In this document: one piece after another, positions 6,918 through 9,591 of the stretch | Layout of the letters: every line of letters starts with the position of its first letter | Numbering within the stretch: position 1 is the first letter of the stretch | The notes under the pieces: generated by a model | What the model was told of the DNA's origin: nothing | The model's database searches: none | Seen by the model: only the letters and a program-made list of their open reading frames with translations | DNA from: Candidatus Zixiibacteriota bacterium | Lineage (GTDB): Bacteria > Zixibacteria > MSB-5A5 > GN15 > FEB-12 | Direction: 5' to 3' | Assembly (NCBI GenBank): GCA_003641345.1 | Contig: QNAD01000047.1 | Location: 1 to 9,591 of the forward strand | Length of the DNA: 9,591 nucleotides | Made by a program: the position numbers and the translations under genes

Positions 6918-7982
6918 TTATTTAAACAACCTCAGAATATCATTATAAGTGACAAAAATTATCAAAGTCATAAGCACCACCATACCTACTTGCTGTGCCC
7001 ATATCCTTGCTTTCATAGACAAAGGATTACCGCCTCGAATAGCCTCAATTGTCAAAAACACTAAATGTCCGCCATCAAGAACTGGAATTGGTAAAACATT
7101 CAACACCGCCAAATTCACAGAAAGCAAAGCCATAAAAAAGAAAAGTGATTGAGCTCCTTTTTCCGCTTCTTTCCCTGACTGCTTGGCAATAAAAATAGGA
7201 CCGCCAATCATATCGGGAGAAATTTTTCCGGAAACTAACTTGACAACAAATCTAACTGTTTCATATACAATAAGATGAGCTGAGTAAAACCCTCGTTTCA
7301 CAGATTCCACCAACCCAAAACTTTCATACGATATCACTTTTTCATAAAAACCAATTATTCCAACCGAGTCAAGTGTCCCATCTTCAAGTGGGATAGGTGT
7401 GGTTGTAGTTACTATATCGGTGCTTATTGTATCTAACCCTCGCACCCACGTAAGAGATAACTGTTCGTTTATTTTTGCATTTATCCTTACTCGTAATGAG
7501 TCGTAATTTGTAACTTTTGTACCATCGATATCAATTATTATATCATTTTCCTGAAGTCCTGATTTAAAAGCCGGACCATCTTCGGTAACCTGACCAACAA
7601 CAATTTTTTCAGTATCAAAAATCGGACGTCCACCAAAGAATGCAATTCCTATTAAAAGCAAAATCGCAAGTACGTAATTCATAAACGGTCCGGCGAATAT
7701 AACAGCCGCTCTCTGAAGAATTGATTTTGACATAAATTCATTATCCGCCCCGGTAATTTCTTCATCAGGATTTTCACCAATCATTTTCACATATCCGCCA
7801 AGAGGAATCATACCAATGCAGTATGTAGTCTCCCCTATTTGTTTCGTGAAAATATTCGGAGGGAAGCCAAGCGAAAATTTTTCTACTTTAATTCCAACTT
7901 TTTTGGCAACCAGAAAATGACCCAGCTCATGAATAAAAATCAAAACTCCCAAAACAAAAATAAATGACAAAGCTGTCAACAT
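6918..7982 (-). CDS. rseP: RIP-type zinc metalloprotease RseP (site-2 protease)
   Basis: RseP cuts membrane-embedded substrates within the bilayer, classically the anti-sigma-E factor RseA and remnant signal peptides. The 354 residues carry HELGH in the first membrane helix (H18, E19, H22), the following MIPLGGYVKM (58-67), the FAGPFMN segment (96-102), and the third zinc ligand region NVLPIPVLDGGH (295-306) with D303. Between the membrane parts, about 121-195, there is a single PDZ domain (VTEDGPAFKSGLQENDII); the E. coli protein has two PDZ domains and about 450 residues, so this is the shorter form common outside the proteobacteria. The ATG overlaps the end of dxr by 7 bases, and the two form an operon. 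No anti-sigma factor is visible in the window, so its substrate here is unknown. Confidence 0.94.
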   Translation of the reverse strand: MLTALSFIFVLGVLIFIHELGHFLVAKKVGIKVEKFSLGFPPNIFTKQIGETTYCIGMIPLGGYVKMIGENPDEEITGADNEFMSKSILQRAAVIFAGPFMNYVLAILLLIGIAFFGGRPIFDTEKIVVGQVTEDGPAFKSGLQENDIIIDIDGTKVTNYDSLRVRINAKINEQLSLTWVRGLDTISTDIVTTTTPIPLEDGTLDSVGIIGFYEKVISYESFGLVESVKRGFYSAHLIVYETVRFVVKLVSGKISPDMIGGPIFIAKQSGKEAEKGAQSLFFFMALLSVNLAVLNVLPIPVLDGGHLVFLTIEAIRGGNPLSMKARIWAQQVGMVVLMTLIIFVTYNDILRLFK

Positions 7983-9142
7983 ATTACTTTTCCAATCATT
8001 TGTTGTGCGTAAGTTCTTGCTTTTTGATCTAAACTTAAAATATCATCTAAATCAGGTTTGCTAATAACTTCCAAGTTATCTACGCAATTTTTTATTATAT
8101 CGGTAATTATATTAAAACCTATTTCCCCATTAATAAATGCATCTACTGCTTCTTCATTAGCGGCATTAAAAACCGCCGGAGCCGTACCACCTGCCAGAGC
8201 AACTTCAAAAGCAATTTTCAAAGCAGGAAATTTCTCATAATCCGGTTTTTCGAAAGTCATCTGCCCTAATTCCGCCAGATTCAATTCACCAAAAGATGAT
8301 TCAACTCTTTGGGGCCAAAAAAGTGCATAAGAAATTGGCAATTTCATATCTGGATTTGACAACTGAGCAATCATCGATGAATCGATATACTCAACAAGTG
8401 AGTGAATTATAGATTGCGGATGAACAACAACACCAACTTTATCAATACTGACATGAAATAAATTCACTGCCTCAATAACTTCCAAACCTTTATTAGCCAA
8501 AGTAGCAGAATCAATCGTAATTTTTCTTCCCATATTCCATGTCGGGTGATTTAATGCATCGGCTAAAGTAACTGATTCTAATTGCTCTTTGGAAAAAGTT
8601 CTAAATGGTCCGCCGGATGCAGTAATAATTATTTTTTTCACCTCATTTGCTTCTCCGGCTCGTAAAGCTTGCCAGATAGCGGAATGTTCTGAATCTATTG
8701 GTAAAATTTTGCATTGGTGTTTTTCAATCAAAGAGGCAAATAGAGGTCCCCCCGCTACTAACGATTCTTTATTTGCCAAAGCAAGGTCTTTATTATTTTT
8801 GATTGTTTGCAACGAAGCCCTTAACCCAGCAGAACCTACAATAGCATTAACAACCATATCCACCGACGAAATTGAAGTTAAATCAAGAAGTTCATCTTCT
8901 CCAATTAGAATTTTCACAGATTCATTCTTTAAACTGTCTTTTAATAAAACTGCTTTTTTAGCGTCGGTTATACAAATATAATCAGGTTTATATTTATTAT
9001 ATTGCTGAATCAATAATTCTGCATTGCTATGAGCCGTAAGCGCAATAATCTTAAAACTACCCGGATGATTATCGACAACTTCAAGAGTTGATTTCCCAAT
9101 TGAACCTGTTGAGCCGAGTATAACTAAATTTTTCATGTCCAT
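7976..9142 (-). CDS. dxr: 1-deoxy-D-xylulose 5-phosphate reductoisomerase (IspC/Dxr)
   Basis: This cytoplasmic enzyme converts 1-deoxy-D-xylulose 5-phosphate to 2-C-methyl-D-erythritol 4-phosphate with NADPH and a divalent metal, the second step of the non-mevalonate isoprenoid pathway. The 388 residues are full length. The NADPH-binding glycine motif GSTGSIG is at 10-16. The metal ligands are D150 and E152 (PIDSEHSAIWQ) and E221 (NKGLEVIEA). Substrate contacts include SGGPFR (176-181), the active-site loop NHPTWNMG with H199, and HPQSIIHSLVEY (241-252). The C-terminal helical domain follows. Two in-frame ATGs compete: 9142 and 9136; the second gives the more usual MKNLVILG start, and neither has a strong ribosome binding site. 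It is followed by rseP with a 7-base overlap; the frequent companions uppS and cdsA are not directly upstream. Confidence 0.97.
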   Translation of the reverse strand: MDMKNLVILGSTGSIGKSTLEVVDNHPGSFKIIALTAHSNAELLIQQYNKYKPDYICITDAKKAVLLKDSLKNESVKILIGEDELLDLTSISSVDMVVNAIVGSAGLRASLQTIKNNKDLALANKESLVAGGPLFASLIEKHQCKILPIDSEHSAIWQALRAGEANEVKKIIITASGGPFRTFSKEQLESVTLADALNHPTWNMGRKITIDSATLANKGLEVIEAVNLFHVSIDKVGVVVHPQSIIHSLVEYIDSSMIAQLSNPDMKLPISYALFWPQRVESSFGELNLAELGQMTFEKPDYEKFPALKIAFEVALAGGTAPAVFNAANEEAVDAFINGEIGFNIITDIIKNCVDNLEVISKPDLDDILSLDQKARTYAQQMIGKVIC

Positions 9143-9270
9143 ATTCTTAATAAACGACTAAACATTAACTAAGTTCCACTAAAACTTACAAAGAAAAAGC
9201 GGGTTTTTCTATGAACAATTATAATTACGAAGAGCGGGAACCCTCCTGCTACAGACCATAAGCTCTTTAG

Positions 9271-9295
9271 CAGTTCCGCCCTATTGGCAGAACCA
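9271..9295 (-). repeat. Hairpin element, best formed in minus-strand RNA
   Basis: On the minus strand GTTCTGCC (9286-9293) pairs with GGCGGAAC (9273-9280) around the loop AATAG, using one U-G pair in the middle. Two further wobble pairs can extend the base of the stem (9294-9272 and 9295-9271). In plus-strand RNA the middle pair would be a C-A mismatch, so the structure favours the minus-strand transcript. There is no T tract, so it is not an obvious intrinsic terminator. It may be part of the same palindromic repeat family as the neighbouring 23-mers. Confidence 0.5.
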
Positions 9296-9318
9296 CCCTA
9301 TGATTGCTATAAATACGT

Positions 9319-9341
9319 GGTATCCCACCGCTTGGGGTGGG
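9319..9341 (+). repeat. REP-like palindromic unit A
   Basis: A 23-base unit beginning GGTATCCCACC and ending GGTGGG folds into a stem of CCCACC (9324-9329) with GGTGGG (9336-9341) around the loop GCTTGG. It matches unit B on the opposite strand at 20 of 23 positions, with differences at positions 6, 11 and 17. Single imperfect palindromes occurring as inverted pairs between genes are typical of REP elements, but no other copies can be seen in this window. Confidence 0.6.
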
Positions 9342-9360
9342 TTTGTACAAATTATATTTC

Positions 9361-9383
9361 CCCACCGCAAGCAGTGGAATACC
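9361..9383 (-). repeat. REP-like palindromic unit B
   Basis: Read on the minus strand this is GGTATTCC, then ACTGCTTGCGG, then TGGG, an inverted near-copy of unit A, separated from it by a 19-base AT-rich spacer that contains the perfect palindrome TTTGTACAAA (9342-9351). In minus-strand RNA CCACUG pairs with CGGUGG around a CUUG loop with one U-G pair. Units A and B together form a larger inverted repeat spanning 9319-9383, an arrangement like a BIME. Confidence 0.6.
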
Positions 9384-9385
9384 CG

Positions 9386-9418
9386 AAAATAAAAAAGCGG
9401 GGTAAAAACCCCGCTTTT
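9386..9418 (-). terminator. Intrinsic terminator of the isomerase gene
   Basis: A perfect 10-base stem, AAAAGCGGGG (9393-9402) with CCCCGCTTTT (9409-9418), surrounds a 6-base loop. Read on the minus strand the stem is followed by TTTTTTATTTT, giving a standard Rho-independent terminator about 20 bases after the isomerase stop. The symmetrical A/T flanks mean it could also stop transcription arriving on the plus strand, but no plus-strand gene is present. Confidence 0.9.
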
Positions 9419-9438
9419 CAAATAAATAATAGTTAATT

Positions 9439-9591
9439 TTAAAGAGCGTTTCCATCTTTATCAGACTTATAAGCTTTTCTCAAATATATATCTTCGACCG
9501 GTTTTGACTTTTCACCGCTTGGAATTTTAACAAGTTTAGTATTACCGATTTTGTGTAGGACATCATAACCGGAAATCAACTGACCAAATAC
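9439..9591 (-). CDS. Cyclophilin-type peptidyl-prolyl cis-trans isomerase, C-terminal end
   Basis: Only the last 50 residues are in the window; the N-terminus lies to the right. The segment begins VFGQLISGYDVLHKIGNTKL, which matches the conserved end of the cyclophilin fold (VFG.V..G.DV...I), followed by a lysine-rich tail (VKIPSGEKSKPVEDIYLRKAY) and the stop TAA. Cyclophilins catalyse isomerisation of Xaa-Pro bonds and assist folding; whether this one is cytoplasmic or exported cannot be told without its N-terminus. The gene is closed by the strong terminator at 9386-9418, so it is probably transcribed separately from dxr. Confidence 0.85.
   Translation of the reverse strand, partial: VFGQLISGYDVLHKIGNTKLVKIPSGEKSKPVEDIYLRKAYKSDKDGNAL

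Larger units (their letters stand above)
9143..9438. other. Gene-free intergenic stretch with several palindromes
   Basis: These 296 bases between dxr and the isomerase gene contain no credible coding frame. They hold the isomerase terminator, two inverted REP-like 23-mers, a further hairpin at 9271-9295 and a short A/T palindrome around GCGGG at 9193-9209 (GAAAAA-GCGGG-TTTTTC). The dxr promoter must lie here or further right. A TATAAT occurs on the minus strand at 9218-9223 but has no reasonable -35 partner, so I do not call it. Confidence 0.7.

Noticed and set aside
6904..6921. Palindrome ATAATAA-CCTC-TTATTAT at the end of rseP
   Set aside because: It is a seven-base stem of only A-T pairs without a T tract; such palindromes are expected by chance in this AT-rich DNA.
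8589..8981. 130-codon open frame on the plus strand
   Set aside because: It is opposite the conserved core of dxr, whose motifs are unambiguous, and has no recognisable features.
9267..9455. 62-codon frame on the minus strand across the intergenic repeats
   Set aside because: It overlaps the isomerase end, runs through the terminator and both REP-like units, and has no ribosome binding site.

Overview
The window is A+T-rich by eye and densely coded. Every gene I can support lies on the minus strand, so the biological reading direction runs from base 9591 down to base 1. The gene content is that of a diderm (Gram-negative type) bacterium: the non-mevalonate isoprenoid enzyme IspC/Dxr, the site-2 protease RseP, signal peptidase I, and a System I (Ccm) cytochrome c maturation cluster. 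The style of LepB, the DUF1573 protein, CcmA and the palindromic intergenic DNA suggests an uncultivated FCB-type lineage (for example Zixibacteria-like). That placement is a guess from resemblance, not a demonstrated assignment.

Layout in transcription order: (1) 9591-9439, the last 50 residues of a cyclophilin-type peptidyl-prolyl isomerase, closed by a strong intrinsic terminator (9386-9418). (2) 9143-9438, a 296-base gene-free stretch holding the terminator, a pair of inverted REP-like 23-mers (9319-9341 and 9361-9383) and at least one more RNA-type hairpin (9271-9295). (3) dxr and rseP, overlapping by 7 bases. (4) An 82-base gap with a possible promoter, then lepB and a secreted DUF1573 protein, 11 bases apart. 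(5) ccmA and ccmB, overlapping. (6) A 105-base gap with a good sigma-70-like promoter, then ccmC, a 37-codon ccmD, ccmE and ccmF, tightly packed. (7) Six bases after ccmF, the N-terminal 127 residues of a secreted retropepsin-like aspartyl protease, cut by the window edge.

How the genes work together: CcmAB (ABC transporter), CcmC and CcmD load heme onto the membrane-anchored chaperone CcmE, and CcmF attaches it to apocytochrome c in the periplasm. The CcmE here has a cysteine (C119PSKY123) where the classical protein has the heme-binding histidine. This matches the variant System I known from archaea and some bacteria such as Desulfovibrio, which typically lacks CcmH; no ccmG, ccmH or ccmI is visible here. 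CcmF is unusually long (783 residues), with an enlarged periplasmic domain. LepB, RseP, the DUF1573 protein and the aspartyl protease are all envelope or secretion-linked.

The most interesting points are the variant Ccm system with its oversized CcmF and linked protease, and the palindromic intergenic DNA upstream of dxr. I see no CRISPR array, transposase, phage gene, tRNA or rRNA.
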